Of a DNA stretch of 64,000 nucleotides, positions 8,148 to 16,884 are shown piece by piece. The notes beneath the pieces are model-generated. The model saw nothing but the letters and a program-made list of their open reading frames with translations. It had not been told where the DNA came from and ran no database searches. Made by a program: the position numbers and the translations under genes. Source of the DNA: Brucella tritici (GTDB lineage: Bacteria; Pseudomonadota; Alphaproteobacteria; Rhizobiales; Rhizobiaceae); assembly GCF_902825325.1 (NCBI RefSeq), contig NZ_CADEAR010000006.1:1-64000 (forward strand), read 5' to 3'. Positions within the stretch are counted from its first letter, which is position 1. Each line of letters starts with the position of its first letter.

Positions 8148-8924
8148 ATGGCACAGACATCCAGCGCAGCACGTGAACCGTCGATGGAAGAGATTCTCGC
8201 TTCCATTCGCAGGATCATTGAAGATAGCGATGTCACCCGCCAGCCAGCACCGGTCGCGGCGGCATCTCCAGTTCGTGGAGAGGTTGCGGAATTCCGTCGC
8301 CCAGTCACCGAGCAGCCCGTTGCCCAGCCTGAAAAGCCAGCAATGATGCGCAATGTGTTCCAGGAAGAGCCGATATTGCGCGGCCCCATCAGCGAGCCGT
8401 CACAGGTAGCGCCTGAACCGGAAATCGAAGCCGATGACGAGGACGAAGTCATCCTGGATGCCGGGAACGACGATCATTCCCATGCCAAGGCTACTTCACT
8501 CCTGGAGCAGTCAGATGAGGCGGATGTATCGCTGGATGAAGTCGACCTTTCGGTCGAAGCCGGGATTGCTGAAGCAGTTGACGAACTGCTTGAACCTGAA
8601 CTTGATGCAGACATGGAACTGGAACCTGCTGCCGCCGAGTCGGAGGCTTCGGTTCAGTCCGAGGCTGCAGCGCCGATTGCGGAGCCCGTTGCAAACATGC
8701 AGCCTGCTGCCCATATGTTGTCCCAGATCGCCGAACGTCAGGTCGCAGCGGCATTTCAGGACTTGAATCATGCAGTTCGGGCCGAACCGCGCCGTTCGTT
8801 TGACGATATCGCAGCGGAACTTTTGCGCCCGATGTTGCAGGACTGGCTCGACAATAATCTGCCGACGCTTGTTGAGCGATTAGTTCGGGAAGAAATCGAG
8901 CGCGTGGTTCGCGGCGAACGATAA
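8148..8924 (+). CDS. popZ: PopZ-type polar organizing protein (DUF2497)
   Basis: Forms a polar matrix that anchors chromosome-partitioning and cell-cycle proteins in alphaproteobacteria. The three-part layout is visible in 258 residues: an N-terminal helix (SMEEILASIRRIIEDSDV, about 11-28), a long Pro/Glu/Asp-rich disordered middle (about 30-185), and a C-terminal oligomerisation region (LLRPMLQDWLDNNLPTLVER through EIERVVRGER). It lies directly before valS, as in Agrobacterium. The leader has a near-CtrA site and clustered GANTC sites. In older annotation it would be a DUF2497 protein. Confidence 0.88.
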   Translation: MAQTSSAAREPSMEEILASIRRIIEDSDVTRQPAPVAAASPVRGEVAEFRRPVTEQPVAQPEKPAMMRNVFQEEPILRGPISEPSQVAPEPEIEADDEDEVILDAGNDDHSHAKATSLLEQSDEADVSLDEVDLSVEAGIAEAVDELLEPELDADMELEPAAAESEASVQSEAAAPIAEPVANMQPAAHMLSQIAERQVAAAFQDLNHAVRAEPRRSFDDIAAELLRPMLQDWLDNNLPTLVERLVREEIERVVRGER

Positions 8925-8953
8925 GCGGCATAAACCGATCTGTTGAAATGTTA

Positions 8954-8978
8954 CCCGTCTGTGCAACAGGCGGGTTTT
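8954..8978 (+). terminator. Rho-independent terminator after popZ
   Basis: CCCGTCTGT-GCA-ACAGGCGGG (one G-T pair) is followed by TTTT. It separates popZ from valS transcription. Confidence 0.75.
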
Positions 8979-9021
8979 CACTTTTAAAGTGGCCGCAGGG
9001 GGCACAATCACTTTTAAAGTG
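8979..9021. repeat. Two copies of a 13-base palindrome upstream of valS
   Basis: CACTTTTAAAGTG occurs at 8979-8991 and again at 9009-9021, exactly 30 bases apart (start to start), each self-complementary apart from the centre. They lie 68-110 bases before the valS start. Three helical turns between centres would put two dimers on one face of the DNA. The first copy abuts the popZ terminator. Confidence 0.6.
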
Positions 9022-9088
9022 ATTTGTCAGCTGTTAGTTGCTATTGAGCCTTCAATCCATTCATCGCGCATAAAGACCGGATAATTCC

Positions 9089-11821
9089 ATGCTTGAGAAG
9101 ACCTATGACGCCGCGGCGATAGAGCCGAAAATTGCTGAACGCTGGGAAGAAGCGGGTGCATTCAAGGCAGGTGCGGGCGCGAAGCCGGGAGCTGATCCGT
9201 TCGCTGTGGTCATTCCGCCGCCGAACGTTACCGGATCGCTGCATATGGGCCACGCGCTTAACAACACGATTCAGGACATCATGGTTCGCTTCGAGCGCAT
9301 GCGCGGCAAGAACGTGCTGTGGCAGCCGGGCATGGACCATGCGGGCATTGCAACGCAGATGGTTGTCGAGCGCCAGCTGGCTGAACGGCAGGAACCAAAC
9401 CGTCATGCCATGGGCCGCGAGAAGTTCATCGAACGGATCTGGCAGTGGAAGGCCGAATCCGGCGGCATGATTTCCAACCAGCTCCGCCGTCTTGGTGCCT
9501 CGTGCGACTGGTCGCGCGAGCGCTTTACCATGGACGAAGGGCTGTCGCGCGCGGTTCTGGAAGTTTTCGTTTCGCTCTACAAGCAGAATCTCATCTATCG
9601 CGACAAGCGCTTGGTCAACTGGGACCCGAAGTTGCTGACGGCGATTTCCGACATCGAGGTCGAGTCGCGTGAAACGAAAGGCCATCTCTGGCATTTCCGT
9701 TATCCGCTTGAGAATGTGCCGTTCGATCCGGAAAACCCGCATACCTATATCGTCGTTGCGACGACCCGTCCGGAAACCATGCTGGGCGATACGGGTGTTG
9801 CGGTCAATCCCAAGGATGAACGCTACCACGCTCTGGTTGGAAATGACGTCGTGCTGCCGCTTGTCGGTCGTCATATTCCAATTGTTGCCGACGATTATGC
9901 TGATCCGGAAGCCGGTTCCGGCGCCGTCAAGATCACGCCTGCGCATGACTTCAACGATTTCGAGGTCGGCAAGCGCAATGATCTGCGCGCCATCAATATT
10001 CTGACGCCTGCGGCGGCAGTTATCCTCAAGGACAATAATGATTTCCTCGAAGGTCTCCAGCTGACGCCGGAGCTCAAGGCGCTTATCGCCGAGCTGGACG
10101 GTCAGGATCGCTTTGCTGTTCGCAAGCGCATCGTCGAATTGATGGACGAACGAGGCTACTTGGAAAAGATCGAGGATCATACGCATGCCGTTCCGCATGG
10201 TGATCGCGGCGGCGTTCCGATCGAACCTTATCTGACCGACCAGTGGTACGTAAACGCTGCCGAACTTGCCAAGCCTGCGATGGCGGCTGTTCGCGACGGC
10301 ACCACGCAGATCGTCCCGAAGAATTGGGAAAAGACATATTTCGACTGGATGGAAAACATTCAGCCGTGGTGCGTCTCGCGTCAGCTCTGGTGGGGACACC
10401 AGATTCCGGCCTGGTACGGCCCAGACGGCAAATGCTTCGTCGAGAAGAGCGAAGAGGAAGCAAAGGCTTCCGCACGCGCTCACTATGGCGAAGATGTTGT
10501 ACTGGAGCGTGATACCGACGTTCTGGACACATGGTTCTCATCGGCACTATGGCCGTTTTCGACGCTCGGCTGGCCGGACAAGACGCCGGAACTCGCAACC
10601 TATTATCCAACCAGCGTTCTGGTTACGGGGTTCGACATTCTGTTCTTCTGGGTTGCCCGCATGATGATGATGGGCCTCCATTTCATGAAGGAGATCCCGT
10701 TCCACACGGTCTACCTGCATGCTCTGGTTCGCGACAAGCACGGCGCGAAAATGTCGAAGTCGAAAGGCAATGTCATCGATCCGCTGGAGCTGATGGATGA
10801 ATATGGTGCCGACGCGCTACGGTTCACCCTTGCAATCATGGCTGCTCAGGGCCGTGACGTTAAGCTCGATCCGGCGCGTATTGCGGGCTATCGCAATTTT
10901 GGCACCAAGCTCTGGAACGCGACGCGCTTTGCCCAGATGAACGGCGTGAAGCTCGACGCCGGTTTCAAGCCGGAAAATGCCAAGCTTGCCGTCAATCGCT
11001 GGATTCTGACGGAGCTGACCAAGGCAACGCACACTGTTACGGAAGGCATCGACGCCTATCGCTTCAACGAAGCTGCAGGCGCTGCCTATCGCTTTGTCTG
11101 GAACCAGTTCTGCGACTGGTATCTGGAACTTTTGAAGCCGATTTTCATGGGCGACGATGAAGCTGCGAAGGCTGAAGCTCAAGCTACGGCAGCCTATTGC
11201 CTCGATCAGATCTACAAGCTCCTGCATCCCTTCATGCCTTTCATGACGGAAGAGCTCTGGACCTTGACCGCGGGCGAGGGGCTGAAGCGCGATACGGTGC
11301 TGGCGCTTGCAGCCTGGCCGGAACTATCATTCGAGGACGAGGAAGCAGCGGCGGATATCAATTGGCTGGTTGATCTCGTCACCGGAATTCGTTCGGTTCG
11401 TGCAGAAATGAACGTTCCAGCAGGCGCTATTGCCCCGGTCGTTGTTCTGGATGCCAATGCGGCAAGCGTTGATCGTTTTGCTCGTCACGACGCAGCGATC
11501 AAGCGTCTTGCACGCGTCGAGAGTGTTTCGTTTGAAGCACAGGCGCCCAAGGGTTCGGCACAGATGCTGCTCGGCGAGGCGACGATCTGCATTCCGCTCG
11601 GCAATCTGATCGACCTCAAGGCTGAAGCTGCACGCCTCGCCAAGGAAGCTGGCAAGATTGCCGCCGAAATGGACCGTATCGAGAAGAAGCTCTCCAACGA
11701 GAAATTTGTTGCGAATGCGCGCGAAGAAGTCGTTGAAGCAGAGCGCGAGCGGCTGGTTGAGCTGAAGGAAGCCGCGCAGCGAGTGGCGACAGCAGAGTCA
11801 CGCATCCGTGATGCAGGCTGA
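9089..11821 (+). CDS. valS: Valyl-tRNA synthetase
   Basis: Class I aminoacyl-tRNA synthetase that charges tRNA-Val. The 910-residue length is normal. Visible are the HIGH-type motif in PPPNVTGSLHMGHALN (about 47-62), an editing (CP1) domain with TTRPETMLGDT near 225-235, KMSKSKGN near 554-561, and a C-terminal coiled coil (LKAEAARLAKEAGKIAAEMD and onward). The ATG at 9089 is the first residue of the conserved MLEKTYD start. The leader carries a tandem palindrome whose role is unknown. Confidence 0.98.
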   Translation: MLEKTYDAAAIEPKIAERWEEAGAFKAGAGAKPGADPFAVVIPPPNVTGSLHMGHALNNTIQDIMVRFERMRGKNVLWQPGMDHAGIATQMVVERQLAERQEPNRHAMGREKFIERIWQWKAESGGMISNQLRRLGASCDWSRERFTMDEGLSRAVLEVFVSLYKQNLIYRDKRLVNWDPKLLTAISDIEVESRETKGHLWHFRYPLENVPFDPENPHTYIVVATTRPETMLGDTGVAVNPKDERYHALVGNDVVLPLVGRHIPIVADDYADPEAGSGAVKITPAHDFNDFEVGKRNDLRAINILTPAAAVILKDNNDFLEGLQLTPELKALIAELDGQDRFAVRKRIVELMDERGYLEKIEDHTHAVPHGDRGGVPIEPYLTDQWYVNAAELAKPAMAAVRDGTTQIVPKNWEKTYFDWMENIQPWCVSRQLWWGHQIPAWYGPDGKCFVEKSEEEAKASARAHYGEDVVLERDTDVLDTWFSSALWPFSTLGWPDKTPELATYYPTSVLVTGFDILFFWVARMMMMGLHFMKEIPFHTVYLHALVRDKHGAKMSKSKGNVIDPLELMDEYGADALRFTLAIMAAQGRDVKLDPARIAGYRNFGTKLWNATRFAQMNGVKLDAGFKPENAKLAVNRWILTELTKATHTVTEGIDAYRFNEAAGAAYRFVWNQFCDWYLELLKPIFMGDDEAAKAEAQATAAYCLDQIYKLLHPFMPFMTEELWTLTAGEGLKRDTVLALAAWPELSFEDEEAAADINWLVDLVTGIRSVRAEMNVPAGAIAPVVVLDANAASVDRFARHDAAIKRLARVESVSFEAQAPKGSAQMLLGEATICIPLGNLIDLKAEAARLAKEAGKIAAEMDRIEKKLSNEKFVANAREEVVEAERERLVELKEAAQRVATAESRIRDAG

Positions 11822-11860
11822 ATTGACCTAACGTAAGAAAACGATTCTCGTTCGAATCAG

Positions 11861-11895
11861 ACACCCGGCAGTGCATTTCGCTGCCGGGTGTTTTT
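11861..11895 (+). terminator. Rho-independent terminator after valS
   Basis: ACACCCGGCAG and CTGCCGGGTGT form an 11-bp perfect stem with a 9-base loop, followed by TTTTT. Confidence 0.92.
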
Positions 11896-12215
11896 CTACG
11901 CGATAGGTGAATTTCGGAGCGTTTCAACCGTCGGAACAGTTGATCGAACTGCTGTGTCGATTGTTTTTGAGCAATGTTGCGCTTTCGCAACAAGGCGAAA
12001 AAGCGGCCGAAAATTGGCCGATTTACGCATATTTTGCCGTGTGCTCAACCCATTTTAGCTTATGAAACGATGAAGTAACTGATGTTTTAGCCAATTTCGA
12101 CAGATGCATCGAAAATTCGATGGGGCTAATCCAAATTAATGCGACTTGCGGCCTGAATCCTTCCTGATTTACGTTTTCGTCAACGTTAATATCGTTGCTG
12201 TGTGGGAGGACATTA
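11896..12215. other. Long leader region before the FadL-type gene
   Basis: About 320 bases without a gene. Two small hairpins lie close together: TTGCG-CTTT-CGCAA near 11978-11991 and CGGCC...GGCCG near 12005-12021. The part from 12030 to 12200 is AT-rich and probably holds the promoter. I cannot tell whether the hairpins belong to a small RNA or to the leader. Confidence 0.35.
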
Positions 12216-13478
12216 ATGAGTGTACAGCGCGTGAAAATAGCAGGAATGGTTGCAGCTCTCCTTGGAAGCGCGGTTGCTGCCAATGCAGGTGGCTTCGAGC
12301 GTAGCTCGCAGGACTTCGATATTCTTTTCGAAAAGGGCAATGCAGTGGAAGCTGGCGGTACCTTCGTAGCGCCACAGCGCAAGCTGAAGAACATCCACGG
12401 TTCAGCGATTGGAGATGCTCCTCCGCCCAGAGGCACAGGTGGGATTAATCCAGTTACCCGACAGCCGTATGAAACAGAAGTCGATGAGGCCAAAAGCTAC
12501 TGGGTTCCTAAAGCTTCTGCAAAGTTCGACCTGACCGACGATCTTGCCTGCGCGGCGCAATATCGTCAGCCTTGGGGTATCGAAACCGACGTTGGCACTA
12601 GCACCGTTCGTATGTTCACCGCTATCGAGCAGAAGATTTCTTCGAATGATTACGGTGTGAATTGCTCGTATCGTTTTGCCGCCGGTGAAAAGAGCTACTT
12701 CCGCATCCTCGGCGGTGTGAGCTATCAGGAGCTCAAAGGTGAGCAGACCAAGATGGTTCCTCCGGGCTCCGCTTTCGGCGGCTCGTTTCGCATTGCGTCG
12801 CTGGATGTTGAAGACGAGGCTGTAGGTTGGCGCCTTGGTGCGGCCTATGAAATTCCTGAATATGCAATGCGTGCCACACTCGTCTATCAGTCAAAGGTCA
12901 AATACGATCTCGAAGGCACGATTGATAATCTCGCACTCAACCCGCTCACGGGTCGCGGAATACCAATTAATGTCGAAAGCGACGTCGCTACACCTCAATC
13001 GGTGGAATTCAAGTTTCAAACCGGCATTGCTCCTGACTGGCTCGCATTTGGTTCGGTAAAGTGGACTGATTGGTCCAGCATTGAATCGGTGGACTTCGTC
13101 TCCGCGGATAGTAAAGTCGCTCCGCAGGGGACGAAAATCACCAGCTTGAACCTGTACTATCAAGATGGTTGGACAGTTAGCGGTGGTGTTGGGCACAAGT
13201 TCAATGACCAATGGTCGACTGCTGCAACTGTTACCTGGGATCGCGGCACCAGCACGGGCCTGACTTCTCAGACCGATATCTGGCTCTTTGGTCTGGGCAC
13301 GAATTATAAGCCCAACGATCAATTTGAGGTACGTCTGGCTGGCGCTGCTGGCTGGCTTTCTTCGGGTGAGCTCGACGACACCGTCGTCGCTGGTAAATCG
13401 AGCCCGACCGGTTCCAAGGGCGAATTCGGCAACGATTTCGTCGGTGCGCTTTCACTGACTGCCAAAGTGAAGTTCTAA
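12216..13478 (+). CDS. FadL-family outer-membrane protein (OMPP1/FadL/TodX)
   Basis: Beta-barrel porin family that takes up long-chain fatty acids or other hydrophobic compounds. The product is 420 residues. A signal peptide (VAALLGSAVAANAGG) is followed by the FadL-type N-terminal hatch, beginning FERSSQDFDILFEKGNA. The C terminus ends in aromatic-containing beta strands and VKF, typical of BAM substrates. A GGGAGGA ribosome binding site lies 5 bases before the ATG at 12216. It is a single-gene unit with its own terminator. The substrate cannot be inferred. Confidence 0.85.
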   Translation: MSVQRVKIAGMVAALLGSAVAANAGGFERSSQDFDILFEKGNAVEAGGTFVAPQRKLKNIHGSAIGDAPPPRGTGGINPVTRQPYETEVDEAKSYWVPKASAKFDLTDDLACAAQYRQPWGIETDVGTSTVRMFTAIEQKISSNDYGVNCSYRFAAGEKSYFRILGGVSYQELKGEQTKMVPPGSAFGGSFRIASLDVEDEAVGWRLGAAYEIPEYAMRATLVYQSKVKYDLEGTIDNLALNPLTGRGIPINVESDVATPQSVEFKFQTGIAPDWLAFGSVKWTDWSSIESVDFVSADSKVAPQGTKITSLNLYYQDGWTVSGGVGHKFNDQWSTAATVTWDRGTSTGLTSQTDIWLFGLGTNYKPNDQFEVRLAGAAGWLSSGELDDTVVAGKSSPTGSKGEFGNDFVGALSLTAKVKF

Positions 13479-13493
13479 GCTCAGGATACTAAT

Positions 13494-13525
13494 AAAAAAG
13501 CCCGGAATCGCTGCCGGGCTTTTTT
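13494..13525. terminator. Bidirectional terminator between convergent genes
   Basis: AAAAAAGCCCGG and CCGGGCTTTTTT form a 12-bp stem with an 8-base loop, giving a T-run on both strands. It serves the FadL-type gene from the left and the dehydrogenase from the right. Confidence 0.92.
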
Positions 13526-13542
13526 GTTGGAAACTGCCTGTC

Positions 13543-14424
13543 TCAGGACTGTTCCAGCCGCGCAAGCAATGAAGACGTGTCCCAGCGATTGCCGCCGATT
13601 TTCTGCACTTCCTTGTAGAACTGGTCCACGAGTGCCGTAACCGGCAAAAGCGCGCCATTCCGGTCGGCTTCCTCAAGACAGATACCAAGGTCCTTACGCA
13701 TCCAGTCAACGGCAAAGCCGAAATCATATTTGCCCTGATTCATGGTGCCGGACCGGTTTTCCATCTGCCACGAGCCAGCCGCGCCTTTCGAAATCACCGA
13801 GATCAGTTTTTCAATATCGAGACCGGCCTTCTTGCCGAAGTGGATACCTTCGGCCAGACCCTGAACGAGACCGGCAATGCAAATCTGGTTGACCATCTTG
13901 GAAAGCTGGCCTGAGCCGACTGGCCCCATGAGGCCAACCATGCGCGCATAAGCATCGATAACTGGCCGGGCACGCTCAAAAACTGCCTCCGGCGCACCGA
14001 CCATGACGGTCAGCACACCGTTCTCAGCGCCAGCCTGCCCGCCGGAGACGGGAGCGTCGATGAAATGGAAACCGAGTTTTTGCGCTTCGGCATCCAGTTC
14101 GCGAGCAACTTCCGCAGATGCGGTCGTGTTGTCGATGAAAATTGCGTCCTTCTTCATGGTGGAGAAGGCGCCATCCGGGCCGATAGTCACGGAACGGAGA
14201 TCGTCGTCATTGCCAACGCAGGCAAAAACAAAGTCTGCATCGCGCACGGCTTCGGCAGGCGTTGCGGCAAAGCTGCCACCGAATTCCTTGGCCCATTTTT
14301 CGGCCTTTGCCGTTGTGCGGTTATAAACCGTGACATCGTGACCGCCCTTGTTCTTGAGGTGAGCTGCCATGGGATAACCCATGACACCTAAGCCCAGAAA
14401 GGCGACTTTAGCGGGTGTCGTCAT
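13543..14424 (-). CDS. Beta-hydroxyacid dehydrogenase (3-hydroxyisobutyrate dehydrogenase family)
   Basis: NAD(P)-dependent oxidation of a beta-hydroxyacid. The 293-residue protein begins with the dinucleotide-binding motif FLGLGVMGYPMAAHL (about 9-23), has the substrate-binding DAPVSGGQAGAENG near 122-135, and the catalytic lysine in GSGQLSKMVNQ near 174. The family includes 3-hydroxyisobutyrate, tartronate-semialdehyde and glyoxylate/succinic-semialdehyde reductases; the sequence alone does not decide between them. It lies 28 bases downstream of a GST gene on the same strand and may be co-transcribed. Confidence 0.85.
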   Translation of the reverse strand: MTTPAKVAFLGLGVMGYPMAAHLKNKGGHDVTVYNRTTAKAEKWAKEFGGSFAATPAEAVRDADFVFACVGNDDDLRSVTIGPDGAFSTMKKDAIFIDNTTASAEVARELDAEAQKLGFHFIDAPVSGGQAGAENGVLTVMVGAPEAVFERARPVIDAYARMVGLMGPVGSGQLSKMVNQICIAGLVQGLAEGIHFGKKAGLDIEKLISVISKGAAGSWQMENRSGTMNQGKYDFGFAVDWMRKDLGICLEEADRNGALLPVTALVDQFYKEVQKIGGNRWDTSSLLARLEQS

Positions 14425-14452
14425 TCGTTCATTCCTCTGGATAATTCTAAAA

Positions 14453-15073
14453 TCAGGTGAGAGGCGTCATAACGGCCGCCTGATAGGCCGGGCGTTGCTT
14501 GAGACGGCCATACCAGTCTTCAAGGTGCGGAAGAGAAGGGCGCTCAATCGGAAACGCAAACCAGGCATAGGCGTAGCATCCGGTGGGAATATCACCGATA
14601 CCGAAGTTCTCGCCCGAAAACCACGACGCTTCCTTCAAGCCCTCATTGGCAATCTGCATCGATTGCGCAAGGCCCTGGAGACTTTGTTCCAGAAGGACTG
14701 GATCGCGTTCGGCTTCTGGCAACCGGATCAAGTGTTTCATCACGTTGCTGAAATTGGTGTAGAAGGATGAGGACGCCCAATCCATCCACTTTTCGGCCTG
14801 CGCACGCTTGGCCGGGTTTTCGATCCACAGCGTCCCCTTACCGTAAGCCGCTGCAAGATAACGCGTGATGGTGTTGGATTCCCACAGCACCGTGTCGCCG
14901 TCTTCCAGCAAGGGGATCAGCCCATTCGGATTGCGGGCGAGATAGGCCGGGTCTTTCAATCCACCAAACTGGCCGCCGAGATTGATCTGTTCATAGTCGA
15001 GATTAAGTTCGCGCGCTGTCCAGAGCGCCTTTTTCACATTTGTGGAATTGATACGACCCCAGATTTTCAACAT
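14453..15073 (-). CDS. Glutathione S-transferase family protein
   Basis: 206 residues with the two-domain GST fold. The N-terminal thioredoxin-like part begins MLKIWGRINSTNVKKALWTA, with S/N residues at the usual glutathione-activating position and the GSH-binding LWESNTITRYLA near 65-76. The all-helical C-terminal part follows. The substrate is unknown. It precedes the beta-hydroxyacid dehydrogenase gene with a 28-base gap. Confidence 0.88.
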   Translation of the reverse strand: MLKIWGRINSTNVKKALWTARELNLDYEQINLGGQFGGLKDPAYLARNPNGLIPLLEDGDTVLWESNTITRYLAAAYGKGTLWIENPAKRAQAEKWMDWASSSFYTNFSNVMKHLIRLPEAERDPVLLEQSLQGLAQSMQIANEGLKEASWFSGENFGIGDIPTGCYAYAWFAFPIERPSLPHLEDWYGRLKQRPAYQAAVMTPLT

Positions 15074-15181
15074 GACTCAACCTGTTACATTACTGTTAGA
15101 AGCTGCATTCTAAACAGATCGCCCCCGGAAGCCGCAAGGCTGCCGAGGGCGATATTTTGAGTTTTTGCGGTTCAGGGGTTT

Positions 15182-16015
15182 CTAGCGAACGAGATGCCGG
15201 GTGAGGCGTCGCTCAAGGAAGTCCCAGATGTGCCGCAGGCATTCAACAATCAGCAAATAGATGACCGCAGCCCAGAGATAAGTCTGGAAGTCGAATGTCC
15301 GCGAATAAGCACGGCGTGTTTCACCCATAAGATCGAGCACGGTGATGATAGCCACGATAGCTGACCCCTTGATCATCAGGATGATTTCATTGCCGTAAGG
15401 ACGCAATGCCACGATAAGTGCCTGCGGAAGAATAACCTTCCAGAAGGTTACGCGCTTGGAAATACCAAGTGCCGCAGCGCCCTCCCATTGGCCCTGAGCC
15501 ACGCTTTGGATAGCGCCGCGCAGGATTTCAGCCTGATAAGCCGCCGTGTTGAGTGAAAACGCCAGAATGGCACAATTCCACGCATCGCGGAAAAACACCC
15601 AGAGCCCGATGCTTTCAAGAAACGGACGGAAAGTACCAAAGCCGTAATAGATAAGGAATGTCTGCGCCAGCAGCGGCGTGCCGCGGAAGAAATAGACATA
15701 GCCGAAAGCTATTCCGCGCAGCCACCGATTGTTGGACATGCGCGCTGCCGTGATCGGCAGCGAGAGCAGGGCGCCTATGACAATCGATACGGCAACCAGT
15801 TTCAGTGTTATCAGAAGCCCCGACCAGTAGCGTGGCCCATAGGTCTCAAACAGATCGATACGCCATGCATTGTAGAGATAGATCGCAAGACCAGCGAATA
15901 GAAGGAACCAGAGAGCGACGATGATATGGCCAGCGATGCGCATACGCGTCCATTGCTTTATCACAGGCGGCGGAGCCATCACGTCATTTGTAGTATTGGA
16001 AACCGTCTGATTCAT
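15182..16015 (-). CDS. Polar amino-acid ABC transporter permease (HisM type)
   Basis: Inner-membrane subunit of a histidine/lysine/arginine/ornithine-type importer. Several hydrophobic segments are visible, plus the EAA loop (EILRGAIQSVAQGQWEGAAA), which docks on the ATPase. The frame is open 16 codons further upstream, but the ATG at 16015 has a GAGGTG ribosome binding site and starts one base after the stop of the first permease gene. It is the last gene of a binding protein-permease-permease unit. No ATPase gene follows; the next gene downstream is the GST. Confidence 0.9.
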   Translation of the reverse strand: MNQTVSNTTNDVMAPPPVIKQWTRMRIAGHIIVALWFLLFAGLAIYLYNAWRIDLFETYGPRYWSGLLITLKLVAVSIVIGALLSLPITAARMSNNRWLRGIAFGYVYFFRGTPLLAQTFLIYYGFGTFRPFLESIGLWVFFRDAWNCAILAFSLNTAAYQAEILRGAIQSVAQGQWEGAAALGISKRVTFWKVILPQALIVALRPYGNEIILMIKGSAIVAIITVLDLMGETRRAYSRTFDFQTYLWAAVIYLLIVECLRHIWDFLERRLTRHLVR

Positions 16016-16016
16016 A

Positions 16017-16739
16017 TCATGCACCTCGCGAGCGGTTGCCACCGGCATCAGCCCAGCGGGCAATGCGATCGATGAAGTAGGAGGAGATGATTGCGAGAAC
16101 CAGATAGAGCAGGCAGGCTACGCCGAAAAATAGGAATGGCTCCTTGGTTACGCGTGCCGCGATGGAGGTCTGCCGCAGAATATCGGACAACGTAATGACC
16201 GAGACCAGCGACGTATCCTTGAGCAGCACCAGCCACAGATTGGCAAGGCCGGGCAGGGCGATGCGGATCAGCTGGGGCAGGATGACCTTGCGCATGGTCT
16301 GCCAGTGCGACAGGCCAACCGCATATCCGCCTTCATATTGCCCGCGCGGGATCGCGCGGAATGCCGAAAGGAAGACTTCACTCGAATAGGATGAGAAGAC
16401 GAAACCCAGCGCAACCATACCTGCGCCGAACGCATTGATTTCGACGTTGGCCTCGATGCCAAACAGGCTCAAAAGCCGCTGCAACCCAAGGGAAGCACCG
16501 AAATAAACAAGAAAGAGCGTGAGAAGCTCAGGCAGGCCACGGAAGATCGTGGTGTAGATGTTCGCGGCCAGCCGTATCGACGGTTCGCTAGATTGTTTGC
16601 CGATGGCGACCAGAAACCCCAAGGCAAGGCCGACGGGAAGTGTTGCGAGAGCCAGTGAGACGGTAACCAAAAGGCCCCACGCAATACTTGCGCCCCAACC
16701 GTCGGGACCGAAACTCAACAAAGTGGCGTAATGTTCCAT
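16017..16739 (-). CDS. Polar amino-acid ABC transporter permease (HisQ type)
   Basis: 240 residues with about five hydrophobic segments and the EAA loop (AFRAIPRGQYEGGYAVGLSH). It pairs with the second permease, which starts one base after this gene's stop, and with the binding-protein gene upstream. A GC-rich hairpin lies between the binding-protein gene and this one. Confidence 0.9.
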   Translation of the reverse strand: MEHYATLLSFGPDGWGASIAWGLLVTVSLALATLPVGLALGFLVAIGKQSSEPSIRLAANIYTTIFRGLPELLTLFLVYFGASLGLQRLLSLFGIEANVEINAFGAGMVALGFVFSSYSSEVFLSAFRAIPRGQYEGGYAVGLSHWQTMRKVILPQLIRIALPGLANLWLVLLKDTSLVSVITLSDILRQTSIAARVTKEPFLFFGVACLLYLVLAIISSYFIDRIARWADAGGNRSRGA

Positions 16740-16836
16740 GCGCCTATTCTTTTTCCTAAAGGCATTTGCCTATGTTTTTATCGCCTGCGAGGATCGGCCC
16801 GGCAAGGCTTTGTGCGGCATGCCCGTACAAATGTTT

Positions 16837-16868
16837 TGCGCCGACTTGCGGGAAAGCAAACCGGCGCA
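16837..16868 (-). other. Intercistronic hairpin between binding-protein and permease genes
   Basis: Arms TGCGCCG and CGGCGCA (7 bp, perfect) enclose 18 bases in the 145-base gap. In the transcript this could protect the binding-protein part from 3' decay or attenuate read-through, as in other ABC importer operons where binding protein is made in excess. Inference only. Confidence 0.5.
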
Positions 16869-16884
16869 TAGGTGTCAGTTTTGA

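Noticed and set aside
7240-8172. 310-codon antisense frame over the tolC and popZ region
   Set aside because: Shadow; crosses a good terminator and the popZ start.
9041-10483. 480-codon antisense frame over valS
   Set aside because: Shadow of valS; no family-like sequence.
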